In this document: positions 13,370 to 24,229 of the stretch, in pieces
How the letters are laid out: every line of letters starts with the position of its first letter
Position numbering within the stretch: position 1 is the first letter of the stretch
Source of the DNA: Cardiocondyla obscurior
Taxonomy: Eukaryota > Arthropoda > Insecta > Hymenoptera > Formicidae
DNA length: 64,000 bases
Direction of reading: 5' to 3'
NCBI RefSeq assembly: GCF_019399895.1
Contig: NC_091871.1
Coordinates: forward strand, 2,323,001 to 2,387,000
Program-made: the position numbers and the translations under genes
The notes under the pieces: generated by a model
Told to the model about the DNA's origin: nothing
Database searches by the model: none
What the model saw: only the letters and a program-made list of their open reading frames with translations

Positions 13370-15400
13370 ATGGACTCCGAGAGAAACGAATTTAATAAAA
13401 GTGGAGAACGACCGATCACTCGGTGGCGACGGGACCAGGAAGACGTGCCTAGCACGTCGGGTAAGATCGACCGACCGCCAACAGGCATGGTGAGACCTCA
13501 GAGCAAGTATGAGCGACCGAGATCTCGACGTGGGCACAAAGACGAAGGGTTGGAGTATGTCAATTCGGCGACGTATCGTTCGGCAACACCAGGACGTGCC
13601 GCTCTCGCGAGACCACCATCTGCGTCCTTTCTGTCCAATCGCGCCCCGACTGCGAGTTCAGGTCTCAGAATAGGTTCTGGAATAAGTCGTTTTACTGCAG
13701 GACTTGCCACTAACAAGCAGTTGAATGTCAGCATGCTGGACAGGCCAATTACTCAGCACGGAATAGCAGGCGTTCGACCAGGTACTACAAGAGGTCTTCC
13801 CATGACAAGGTACTGAACAAATTTACCATTAACACATCTATTTTTCGTGCCTATATTTTTTATATTATTTTTTAGGCAGATTCAGGACAAGAGATATTAT
13901 GAGGGTTTGCTGCAGTTAAAAATAAGAGAATTGACACAAGAAATTGGAACGATAATAAAGGACATTGAAACGCAGAACAAAGAGAAGGCCACTTTCCTGC
14001 ATTATGATAAGAGAGCCAAGGGCCTGGCTGCAGAGTTAATGACTCTACAGGCCGAGTTAGCGGATTACAATCTTGTCGTGGATAAAATGACCTTGGACGT
14101 TGATAAGGAAGTGATTGAGCAGGAGGCTAAAGAACTGGCGGAAATAAATGAACGTAGAACAGCGGAGGTCGAGCGAATGTTTGAACAACGGAAGCAGATG
14201 GAACAAAAACTGCACAAGATGGAAAAGGATATCGAGAATGAGAAGAAAAGAACTGAACACATAATTGAGAGTATGGATCCACGTACAAAAGAAAAATATG
14301 ATAATTTGTTTCGACAAAAAATGGAATTACAGGAGCAGGCGCAGCAAATGCAGCATGAATTAGATCAGTTGTCGAAGGAGCAAGCGCATTTGGAGGAGCA
14401 GATCGCTCTTTCTCAATTGAAGCAGGAGGCGGTAAAACTGCAAGTGAGAATTATCGAGGCAGAAGAGAAGCGAGACAAGCTGCGAGAAGAAGAACGGAGA
14501 AAATTGTCGCCGGAAGACGAGAAGGAACAGTTGCTACAGAAGATCAAACGTGACAACACCGATATTGCCGCGACAGAAGCGCAGATAGTTGAGAAGGAGA
14601 GAAAGATAACGGAGGTCGAACAACATTTGGAGCAGCTAGAAACTGACATGGAGGACAATCAGTCGGAGAAGCAAATTAAGTATCAGGAACTGCGTAAGCG
14701 TGAGGAAATGATGGAGGAGTTTATGTCCACGTACGAGCAGAATAAACAAGAGGAAATGGAGAAATTGGAGAAACTTGAGCGGCAGATCGTTGACAAGCTA
14801 GAGGCTGTGGCGAATGCAGTAGAAAACAACGAATACTTCACGGAAGCTGAAGAAACGGCAATTTTACGCGATAAATTTCCGCACAATGATTATGAAGCAG
14901 CACATCGCGATAACGACTTCGAAGAACTGAAAAAAGATTATGCAACTATGCAACAAACGTTTAACAGACTAAGAATCTTGGAGGAGAAGTTACAGCTAGA
15001 GTCCAAGCTGATGAAAGAGAAATTAAAAAAACAACAGAGTGAATTAATTGTTTTAGAGGATTTGGATGGTTTGAAAACACGAAATGAACTCGAGCGAGAC
15101 GAGCTGATTGCAGAACGAGAAGAATTAGCGTCTGAAGAGTCGACCTGTGAGGACGAGCTCAAGTCATTGCGTGCGGAATATAACGAGCTCAAAGAGCGGT
15201 CAGAGAAGTATGCAATTTATCCAGACATTAGTAACCTAGAAGATAAATTAGAAAAATTGAAAGAAAATAATAAAAAAATCGAAGAGTTTATAGCCAAAGA
15301 AAAAGAGCGCGTAAATTACGAGCCGCTCAAAGAAAAAGCTTTTACACTAATTAATGATTACAGTGCGCTACTTCAAGAGAATTTAAAATCTCTTTATTAG
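13370..15400 (+). CDS. IFT74: Intraflagellar transport protein 74
   Basis: There are two coding exons, 13370-13809 and 13876-15400, with a 66-bp GT-AG intron; phase 2 joins cleanly to give 654 residues. Residues 1-146 are basic, Pro/Ser/Arg-rich and disordered. They contain ISRFTAGLATNKQLNVSMLD and the RPITQHGIAGVRPGTTRG segment typical of the IFT74 N-terminus. The second exon opens with QIQDKRYYEGLLQLKIRELT and is almost entirely Glu/Lys/Leu heptad coiled coil. In the family, IFT74 pairs with IFT81 in the IFT-B core, and its basic N-terminus helps hold tubulin during transport along the ciliary axoneme. Human IFT74 is about 600 residues. The gene is convergent with the LRPPRC-like gene (234 bp between stops). 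In insects its expression is expected mainly in ciliated sensory neurons. The identification is by recalled similarity. Confidence 0.95.
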
Positions 15401-15634
15401 ATAACGTCGATAATAGGAACTCATTCAAAAACAACGATGTAATATAGTAAATGCAAAATGATTAATAACAAACGATAAAACTTGTAATTTGAAAAGTTAT
15501 TTTATAAATTATTTTTATTGTACAGATTCTTGTTCGTGTCTAATGTGTCAGTGACACATATTTCTTTAAAAATTCCTATCATCGGGCTACTTTATTTACT
15601 TTTAAAATATCATTTTTTCATATATTTAAACTTA
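15401..15634. other. Tail-to-tail spacer between IFT74 and the LRPPRC-like gene
   Basis: This 234-bp AT-rich gap must hold both 3' ends. A minus-strand AATAAA (plus-strand tttatt, 15591-15596) lies about 40 bases past the LRPPRC-like stop. A perfect 15-bp odd palindrome, TGTGTCAGTGACACA, occupies 15544-15558. No canonical AATAAA is obvious for IFT74. Confidence 0.6.
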
Positions 15635-18600
15635 TTAATTACTAGCGTTAATTTTTTTTTTATTCTTTAATTCCGGAGGAAGTGGAATTTTATTCGCTAG
15701 TAAAAATGCAGTAAATCTTTTCTCAAATAGCGCGTCAGGCAAGATATTCTTCGTGCACATAATATTCCACAGTTTTAACACACGCTTGCAATCTCCCATT
15801 TTACCTGCAAATATAAGTATCAGCGTTAATTTTAAATTTTTTTTATATATACTGTATTATTATTAATAATAAAATAACTTACTGTAAGCGGAAATAAGCA
15901 TTGTACATATTACATTTTTATTTAAAACATATTTTTCATCGATTATTTCAATGAGGCTCAATATACCATCTAATACTTCGATAGATTTTGTGTTATTGAT
16001 ATAGTGTACAAAGCAGTTCATAGAAAGATCATAATTCTGTAACAAAAAAATTTGAACACCAAGAAAATATAAACTAAATATCATAACTAAACTAAATATC
16101 ATAACTAAACTAAATATCATAACTAGAAGCATTTTTATTACCTGCAATAAAATATGCACTTTCTCTCTCTTCTTCAATATCGCTAATGCTATTGCTAGAA
16201 ACGTATTCGCTATGGTAACGGAATAGACCTCAGATGCTGCATTATACACTTGTTCTACATATTCATTTACATTTTCCAAGTTTGAATAGTTTTTATTCTC
16301 CTTCTGTTTCAGCAACATAGACAACGTTTCTATTACTAACGGCATTTTTTTATATTTTTGCGCGCATGTTAAAAGTGTATTTACAGCGTTCAGGATATCA
16401 TTATATTCTAATGGTATCTGCATCAATGGCTTTAGCAGTTCTTCGCTTACAGAACAATAATTTTTCTTGAGCAGCAGGTCCAACATATTTATTGTTTGAA
16501 TGTGGTATCTGCTCTGCGCTAACGTTTCCAACAGTGTACAACAATATAAATGCACATCTATTTTAGTATTAGTGCCAATGAAATTCTGAATAACGTCAAA
16601 AGCCTTTGCAGGATTATTTGCCTTCACTAATGCAATAGCATATGACATGATTTTTACTGTATCTATTGCATATTTATCGGATGTAATTTGCAAGTCAGGC
16701 AGTAGAGCCTCAGCTTCGTTCAGTTTGCCGTGTTTGAGATATAATTCAAATAAAATTGACTTCATGCTGACCGTCCATTCATATTGACACGCATCATATT
16801 CTTGTTTTATCTCTTCAGCTTTCTGAAGATTTTTCTCGATACAGTACCCTATCAACAATTTATGTAGAATATTTTTAGTATCAATTTTATTGCCCTTCAG
16901 CTCCATCAAGTAGCACGATAATTCCTTGGTGTTCATATATTTTGGTTCTAACATGTTTATAGAACTTCTTTCTAATTCTGGATCAACCAAATTATTTATT
17001 AAGTTAATTGTTTCTACATTATTAAAACTTTCGTTCCGCGACAGTTTATTTTTAAAAAAAATTGCATCATTTGATGATATTTTTATTTTACATTTTTTAA
17101 ATTCTTCCAATAAAGATGGTAAATTGTATTTGTTACTCTGATACTCAGATTTTATTAGCAGTTTTAAAAACATTCTGGCGAAATCTTGACCTTGTGAAAA
17201 CGATGTTAATAACTTTACACAAAGTTTAACGTTGTTAGTATCGAGATAAACGCGTACCAGCGGTTTTATTAACTCTTTATAATGTACTTTGTAGCGTGAA
17301 TGATACAGCGTGCACATTTGCATTACATCCTCTACCCGATTATTATGCAACAGAAAAGATAACATAGGCGTAATCGTTAAAGTACCCGATACGCCGATCG
17401 CCGCTAATCTCTTTAAAGTGACAACCGGATCTCCGGTATTTACATACGGAAGTATGTAATCACACAGTGTATCAAAATCTATGTCTACACCATCATTTAC
17501 CATTGACTTCACCAACAAATATATTTCAGCCTCCCCTTTATTATGATGTGCTCTCAACAATAAAGGCCAATAATAGTGTGGTCGTATCTCAATATTCTTA
17601 TTTTTCATTACATCGAATATCGCAAGGCACATTTTTTCTCTACCTAGTTTTAAACCAATCTCGGCTACATTCGTCAATATGTATAGACTACACCCAGAGT
17701 CAATAAAGTCATTTGCATACTTTACAATATCGTCAATAGGGACGTTTAATATTATTGACTCATTCATAAAACTATTCACAAATTTTTGAACAATATCTTT
17801 TGTTACGTTGTTCAGTGCAAAATAATTTATAATGGTATGAGCATTTGCGATTTGCCCAGCACGCATTAATTCTATTATCATTTTAGAGATTTCAAACTCC
17901 ATTTCTGGGACTGAAGTCATTAGAAAATTTAGAACAACCGGGATGTGCCTGCTATTGTTAGATAAACTTAGGGTCTTTATTATTTTTAAGAGATTTACAT
18001 TGCTCTGTGGTTCTTCATTCAATATTTTAACCAGATTCGGTATATTGCCACGTTTTGCATATTCTAATGCTAGTTCAGTATATGCCTTGGTTGTAGACAA
18101 TTTAGCCTCCTTCATTAATGCTAATGTTCGCTCTACTTCGCCAACATTGTCATTAATTAAACAAGTATGTACTAACGAACTGATTGTATCTTCATAAATA
18201 TTTAGATTTTTGTCCTTTATTACAGTCAAAATATTCCACAGATATTCATTGTTACCTGCTTTTGTAGCTGCATTTAATAGTAAGCGATAGGTGTTTTTAT
18301 CTGGTGTTACATTCATGTCTATCAGAAATTCTTTGGGATTCACAAACTTGGAGTTTTCTTCATTAATACCCAGTAAAGTATTATAGTGTTCTAACGTCAG
18401 CGCAGCACCATTCTTCTTTACCAAACACAGTATCTGTACATTAAAACATTTTCTTTAGGTAAAATACTGTTACTATATAGTTTGCATATCCGTGTTCACA
18501 TAATATCAAACTTTACCTGATTTGCGAGAAAATCCCTCTTGGTCGTTTCCAGATCGGGTAGCAGATTGCCGCAACATCTGAGCAGCAGAAGGCCGGTGTC

Positions 18601-18942
18601 GCTAGGTAATTGATAATCATTCTTGATGCACAAGTCAATAACTTCTCTTAAATCGTTCGACGAAACTCGGCCCTTTTTCACCTCATCGCATAACGACATG
18701 AGTTTATCGCGGATAACGTCGGGCTGGGACGATTCCGAGACCGATGTGCTGTACATCCTGCCGCATGTCGCGACGTAAATCTGTGATCGCGGTTTCTCGT
18801 GCAGAGGATGCACGTAATTGAGAACATAACCTCCACGTCGCGGGTTGTTCTTCTTAACTTCGCATTGCAGTGAACGTAGCTGTGACCGGATAAGAAGCGG
18901 CAGATACCTTCTCAAATGCAGTATCTTTTCTGTTTCTATCAT
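15635..18942 (-). CDS. LRPPRC: LRPPRC/bicoid stability factor-like mitochondrial PPR protein
   Basis: Minus-strand exons are 18942-18517, 18433-16142, 16036-15883 and 15804-15635. All junctions are GT-AG, the phases agree, and the product is 1013 residues. I chose the ATG at 18942; the frame extends upstream only to a TTG. The N-terminus is Arg/Leu-rich and Ser-containing, as in a mitochondrial presequence (RMYSTSVSES). Most of the rest is helical pairs of PPR type. The segment after exon 1 (LTLEHYNTLLGINEENSKF, then NVTPDKNTYRLLLNAATKAG) resembles the first LRPPRC repeats. LRPPRC, with SLIRP, stabilises mitochondrial mRNAs and supports their polyadenylation and translation. Fly and human orthologues are about 1400 residues, so this model is short: either the insect gene is truncated or an exon was missed. 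It is head-to-head with RMND1, 763 bp apart. Confidence 0.86.
16037..16141 (-). repeat. In-frame 105-bp intron with three 18-bp tandem units
   Basis: The last-but-one intron of the LRPPRC-like gene is 105 bp, a multiple of three, with no in-frame stop. It has a GTAATA donor after TTGCAG and a TTACAG acceptor. It contains three copies of an 18-bp unit (plus-strand CTAAATATCATAACTAAA), which would read as repeated VMIFSL if retained. Removal restores PPR-like sequence (HILLQ joined to NYDLSM), so I treat it as an intron. Confidence 0.7.
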
Positions 18943-19705
18943 TGTAATCAATTATCCGTAAAAGTCGCCGACGACGAAGAAACAAAGCGACAAATGTCCA
19001 TCACAAGTTACTCCACATTGCACGGTCAAAATACCAGTCACAATAACGACACTGATTGCTACCAGCGACCTCGTCCGTCGTTGGTGTTTGTCCATGCTTG
19101 TGAGAGAGATGCAAGAGATGGAGCACGTGGAGCAATTTCGTTTCGTCCATATTGCGCTTGCGCAGTAATTGATAAGCGAACGAAACGAACCACCGAGCAA
19201 TTGCAAAATATACGTGCCCTTGTAAAGTATAATTACGTTCGAGATTTAAAGAAAAATATTAAACTAAGCGTAAGCTAATTGCCGATTAATCGAAATTATC
19301 GTAAGTTGCCTTTATTTGTAAACCAAGATGTTCAATTGCAGGTTGAGCATAAAATCCTCACGAAAGCCGAACGACCATGAGGCGGCATGAGGCAGTGATG
19401 GTCTCTACATAACCTCAAGTCCACTACGGCAAGACGTGCGGTGTCTACCTGTGATACGAACAATGCGTATAAAGAATAACGATATGACAGATAATGATGC
19501 CAATTTGAAAAGTTTTGTCTGGTGGTAAGGAAATTTATTCTACACTTTGCACAATGACGATATGCGCCCGCACGTTATAAATGTAAATACAAATTCCTTC
19601 AGTTTCGTTCGAAAAAGTAAGAAGGTATCTGCACAAACCGGAATTGGTTATACGCGAGAAATAGAATAAAGGCAAAATTAATTTTAGTGTTAAAAGTTTG
19701 ATAAA
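18943..19705. promoter_or_regulatory. Divergent promoter region of the LRPPRC-like gene and RMND1
   Basis: This is a 763-bp gap between two start codons facing away from each other. It contains an E-box CACGTG (19124-19129) and TGCGCTTGCGCA (19153-19164), a perfect palindrome differing by one base from the NRF-1/Ewg consensus YGCGCAYGCGCR. Both flanking genes encode mitochondrial proteins, which suits NRF-1-type control. Small open frames here have no recognisable protein features. Confidence 0.5.
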
Positions 19706-22700
19706 ATGTCTCTCGCAATGATCCAAAGACTAGTATTGTCAAGCTGCAGAGGTAAAATCACCATCAATTTGCCTCAAAGGATCGCGTCAAGCTTGAATGT
19801 TTTGCTTGAAAAGACAGTAACGATAAAGGATCGTAATTCTGCACATTACACGTGCATAGTTCGCAGATCTTTCCATGAATCTGCAATCTCCATGGGCAAT
19901 ATTAGCCCAAAAGAGAATGATTGCGACATTGTGGGTAATATTCCTGCATTGCAAATGAAAAACAGTCCAATTAGGAGAAGTAGAAATACAAGAAATACCC
20001 AGGTTCCTAAGCCTAATGTAAGTTATTACAGGAAGAACATCATTGGCTTGCACAAGTCTGATGATAAGAGGGAAACAAATATGTAAAAAAAATTTTTTTT
20101 TATTTATTAGACATGGACTGTAAAAGCATTGGCTACTGCCGAGGAATACAACTTGGAAGCTCTAGCGTATGGCCTGTTGGACCAGCAGTTGTATATTCCT
20201 AGTAAAATACCTACATCAACTAATCGTGAGTATATCCAGTCTACTGAAATTTCTTAACATTACGAATTTTTTAAAAATAACTATGACAAAGCGGGATTGT
20301 GCGCGATCGCACAAAATTGCGCGAGATTGCGCGCTATCGCACAAAATTGCGCGAGATTGCAGCGAGATAAAGCGTCATAGCAAATATCAGTTGGTTTTTG
20401 CGCAACACCCAGCATATTTCTTTTACAACATAATTATTCACCTGTTTAACTATCTTATCTAGTTCATCTGTCTTATCTTATTAATTTCTTTGTCAATTAT
20501 TTTTTATCAATTATGTTTTACATATATAAAAGATTAGATAATGAGAATTGTCAGTCAGTTTCTGTCAACCACTGTAAGCTGCCAGTTGATTCAACATATT
20601 TTAATTATACCTTTGTGTGAAAATTGTGCGATGTTTTCTATAAATTAATCAACGTTTGATGTGTTATTCACCAGTAAAAAATTACACATAACCAGCTACT
20701 TAATTAAAAAATAAAAGACAGTGCAGTGATTGTTATAATATTTGTTATAAACTCTCATATAATTTATTGCAAAAAATGGTTTATTTTTGTGCGTAATTTC
20801 AAACTAAAATACCATGCAATATAACAAATAGTAACCTTTAATTTATAACCCATTTTCAAAGGGATTTCAAAAATTAATTCCGAATCCCTTTCGTTAAAAA
20901 TACTAAAGCAAAAAAAAAATAATAATAATAATTTCTAAATTAGAAATTAAATTCATAATTTAATTTGGGAGAATGAAGGAACACGAGCATGCGATAATGA
21001 AATTGCCTATCTCGTTGGATTTACCAAAAGAGGAATTGGAAGAATTAATAGATAAAGCAAAAGATTGGGTGCTAATGCATGGAATGTGCTTGAGATCAAA
21101 AAATAAATTTGACAAAAATGTCTTGCAGTTCGCGCCCTTCACGCTTTTTCCGTCACCATTCCCTCGAAAAGAGTTTTATAACGCTTGTAATATCCAAATC
21201 ATTTTAAATGTGCTCGTACATAGAGTAGCTCACAATTACGACTTTTTAAAAGACACTTTGCAAGAAATTATAAAAGTGGATGACTTTACTAAAAACTTAT
21301 TCAGCATTTATGAGACTGTACATAAGGAGGGGATTGCTCAGAAAACGTCCCTTGGCATATTACGCTCAGATTTAATGTTGGCGACAAATTGTCCCGAAAA
21401 TGATAAAATACACGAGTGTTATTGCTGTTGGAAACAAATTGAGATAAATACAATTGCTTCTGGATTTGGTTGGCTCGGGCCCGCATCTACTGAGCTGCAC
21501 AAGTTTGTTTTGCAAGAGCTTGGCTACACGAATGAGTTGCAAAATCTTCCTGAAAACAATGCTCTACAAACACTGTGTTCGGGTTTCATAGACGCGTGGA
21601 ATTTTTATGGAGACTCGCAGTATGTTTGTAATATAACTCAATAAGTTAATTTTTAATCTTAAAATTTATCTCGTTTTATTATTTATTTTATTTTATGTAA
21701 TTTCTAACGATGTTAATATTAACTGAATAATAATTTTAACTTCTTTTTTTTTTTTTTTTTTTGTATTTAAAAACGTGTAATTCTTTGCAGAGCAGTTATT
21801 TTGTTTGTCGTTGAAGATGTTACGTATAACATTTGCGATCAACGTTTTCACGAGTACGAAATACGAAGGCAGAATCCAGATATAAAAATAATTCGTAGAA
21901 ATCTAACACAATTAGCGGCCACCGCGAGATTGGGCTCCAATATGGAGTTAATAGTTAACAATTATGTTGTGGCAGTAGTTTATTATAGATCCGGCTACGA
22001 GCCCGGTCAGTATCCCACCCAAAAAGAGTGGGATGTAAGGTTACTAGTCGAGAGATCATTGGCAATAAAATGTCCAAGCATTCAATATCACTTAGCTGGT
22101 ACAAAAAAGGTTCAACAAACTCTTGCAAAGTCTGACATCATTGTACGTTTTTTAAACGATGAGAAAACTGCAGGAGAAGTAAAAAAAGTGTTCACTGGTA
22201 AGTAGATATTTCCTAATGTATCGTAATAATATTTAATTACATATAAAAATAATGTGTATGGAATAGAAATATACAACTTTTCCTTTCAGGTCTTTATCCA
22301 CTGGATTTTGATGAATATGGGGATGCCGCTGTCGAAATGGGTATCTCAAACCCTCATCGTTTCGTGTTAAAGCCACAAAGAGAAGGCGGTTGTAATAATT
22401 TGTATGGGAGCGATATTAAAAATTTTTTAGAATCTATGAAATTTGAAAAAAATCGAGTAGCTTGGATTCTTATGGATCGAATTTATCCACCGGTGCATAA
22501 AAATTATATTGTGAAATATGAGAACGAAAATATGAATTTAGAAATGAAAGAATTAGTCTCGGAACTAGGCATATTCGGTGTTATTATTGGAGACGATAAA
22601 AATATCATGGTGAATAAACAAGCTGGTCATATGTTAAGAACAAAATTATCCACTGATAATGAAGGCGGTGTAGCGAGTGGTTTAGGTGCTTGTGATAGTC

Positions 22701-23923
22701 CGTTTTTAATTACTTAATGCATAAATTAAATTAAATTAAATTGTAAAAGTCGTAGTATTTATTATGTAGCTATATTATATTACTCCTTTCTGTACTAAAA
22801 TTTTTGTTTTAAGTCTAGTGTTAAGTAAATTAAATATTTGTTCATATATTTATGTATTTGAATTAAATGCAATTATATACCAAAAAACTTCGTTTTATAA
22901 TTAAAAGAAATAAAAACTTTTTTGTTGCTTTAAATTATAGAAATAATTAAATTAAATTTTTATTTTGAACAATATTTTTTACAGCCATACACGATGTCAT
23001 ACATGCGGTGGCCAAATACGAAGTAGGACACGAACCACGAGAGATCTTTTTCTTCCGAGAGGGTAGCATTGTTATGTGGAATATTTCTGACCTCGAATGT
23101 GGCAACTTATTGCAATTTTTGAGAAGTTATGAGCACAATCGTTACATGGAGGAGATTGTTCATACCGAAAGCGAATTAATGAATTATAGTTACGCAGATG
23201 CTGGGTATGTTGATTCTTTTCGTTACTAAATATTTTTATATTCACGAACTTTATTGAACTAAATGATTTGTAAAAAACGTAGACAAATAAATATTCTCAA
23301 AATTAAATAAAAACATTTTTTGGAAATAGGAAAAAGAGCCACTTGAAGGATGGTGATATCAACCTGGCACAAGAAGCTGGGAAATTGGATAAGTACACGT
23401 TTTCCAATGCCATGGCGCAGTCTGTTAAATTGGGCATATGGGAGGCATCGTTAAATCGCTATGTCGATTCAATTGATTTTGTCACGGAGGATTTAAAATT
23501 CGGCAAGAAAATTCAAATGTCGCAGCACGAGGTATTGAGAAAACAGGGCGAACTATTTGCCCTTAGGCATCGAATAAATCTAACATCAGATTTGTTAGAC
23601 ACACCTGACTTCTACTGGGAACGAGACGACTTGGAAAGCTTATATCAACGTACCTGCGGATATTTTAGCATTGCAAAACGTACGAAGGTACGTATACAAT
23701 ATACAGTTTGTTGTTGTCAGTATAACGCTTTATTAAATCGTATATGTTTTATGCACAGGTAATGAATGAAAGATTAAATCATTGCTTGGAATTAGTGAGC
23801 ATTTTATCGTCACATTTAAGCGATCGTCATCACGTTCGTTTAGAATGGATGATTATAATACTTATTATGGTCGAGGTCGCTTTCGAAGTTTTGCATTATA
23901 TCGATCGGTACTTGGTAAAGTAG
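19706..23923 (+). CDS. RMND1: RMND1 homologue (DUF155 mitochondrial inner-membrane protein)
   Basis: There are five exons, 19706-20017, 20111-20225, 22985-23204, 23330-23687 and 23759-23923. All are GT-AG with consistent phases and encode 389 residues. The DUF155 domain begins at KALATAEEYNLEALAYGLLD (exon 2) and continues through EIFFFREGSIVMWN, LGIWEASLNRYVDSI and GELFALRHRINLTSDLLDTP, all strongly family-like. The C-terminus has one hydrophobic helix (LEWMIIILIMVEVAFEVLHY), as expected for the tail that fixes RMND1 in the inner membrane. The N-terminal 100 residues are basic and presequence-like. RMND1 holds mitochondrial ribosomes near sites of mRNA maturation and is needed for mitochondrial translation. 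Intron 2 (20226-22984) hosts a complete glutathione synthetase gene on the same strand. The gene is convergent with Slimp. Confidence 0.95.
20226..20972 (+). promoter_or_regulatory. RMND1 intron 2 upstream of the nested gene: repeat plus TATA/Inr promoter
   Basis: This stretch lies after the RMND1 exon 2 donor and before the glutathione synthetase ATG. It carries a 30-bp-period GC-rich tandem repeat (20291-20370), then a TATA box TATATAAA (20523-20530) and, about 28-30 bp on, TCAGTCAGTT (20551-20560), matching the arthropod initiator TCAGT. This is a textbook core-promoter geometry and would give the nested gene its own start. The roughly 400-nt leader implied may contain an intron that I cannot place. 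Confidence 0.55.
20291..20370 (+). repeat. GC-rich tandem repeat, 30-bp period, about 2.7 copies
   Basis: ACAAAATTGCGCGAGATTGC recurs exactly at 20311-20330 and 20341-20360. GCGCGATCGC (20301) and GCGCTATCGC (20331) are the matching neighbouring decamers. It stands out in an AT-rich intron. Confidence 0.8.
20973..22717 (+). CDS. GSS: Glutathione synthetase, nested in RMND1 intron 2
   Basis: Three exons, 20973-21619, 21791-22197 and 22290-22717, encode 493 residues (human about 474). Family signatures in order are APFTLFPSPFPR, IAQKTSLGILRSDLML, KQIEINTIASGFGWLG, LTQLAATARLGSNMEL, VVYYRSGYEPGQYP, LAGTKKVQQTLA, FVLKPQREGGCNNLYG, ELGIFGVIIGDD and HMLRTKLSTDNEGGVASG. This is the eukaryotic ATP-grasp enzyme that joins gamma-glutamylcysteine to glycine using ATP in the cytosol, normally a homodimer. 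Oddities: the conserved Gly triad of the ATP lid reads G-G-C; the S-x-S-F-G-G substrate segment reads A-S-G-F-G-W; and a Cys-rich CYCCW insertion precedes KQIEINT. It may be a divergent paralogue rather than the housekeeping enzyme. Same strand as its host; a candidate AATAAA sits at 22909-22914, before RMND1 exon 3. Confidence 0.94.
22909..22914 (+). terminator. Candidate polyadenylation signal of the nested glutathione synthetase
   Basis: AATAAA lies 192 bases after the stop and 71 bases before RMND1 exon 3. It would let the nested transcript end inside the host intron. The 22718-22984 stretch is otherwise featureless AT-rich DNA. Confidence 0.4.
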
Positions 23924-24229
23924 CAATCCATAATCAGTAACAGGTAAGACCGTTGTGAACGAACAACTAAATGATATAAATACTATGTATATATTTTCTA
24001 AATACAAATAATTAATATTTTAGTCTAAAAGTGTCTCGTTGATTTTTATGGATGTCTCGGGAATTATTATGCGATAGTATATTAAGAGTGTTTAGCAATA
24101 ATTAACCGAATATATTTTAACATTAACCTTTTTATTAATTTAATAAGTTATATTTTTTTGTAAAATAATTTTAATATCGGCCTAAACTTTTTTATTTTAA
24201 TTATTATTAATACAAAGTAACATGATCGT
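23924..24229. other. Tail-to-tail spacer between RMND1 and Slimp
   Basis: A 306-bp AT-rich gap carries both 3' untranslated regions. A minus-strand AATAAA (tttatt at 24131-24136) lies about 95 bases beyond the Slimp stop. I see no gene. Confidence 0.6.

Noticed and set aside
20018..20086. Continuation of RMND1 exon 1 to a stop at 20086
   Set aside because: The GTAAGT donor at 20018 restores phase with the conserved exon 2; the extension has no family similarity.
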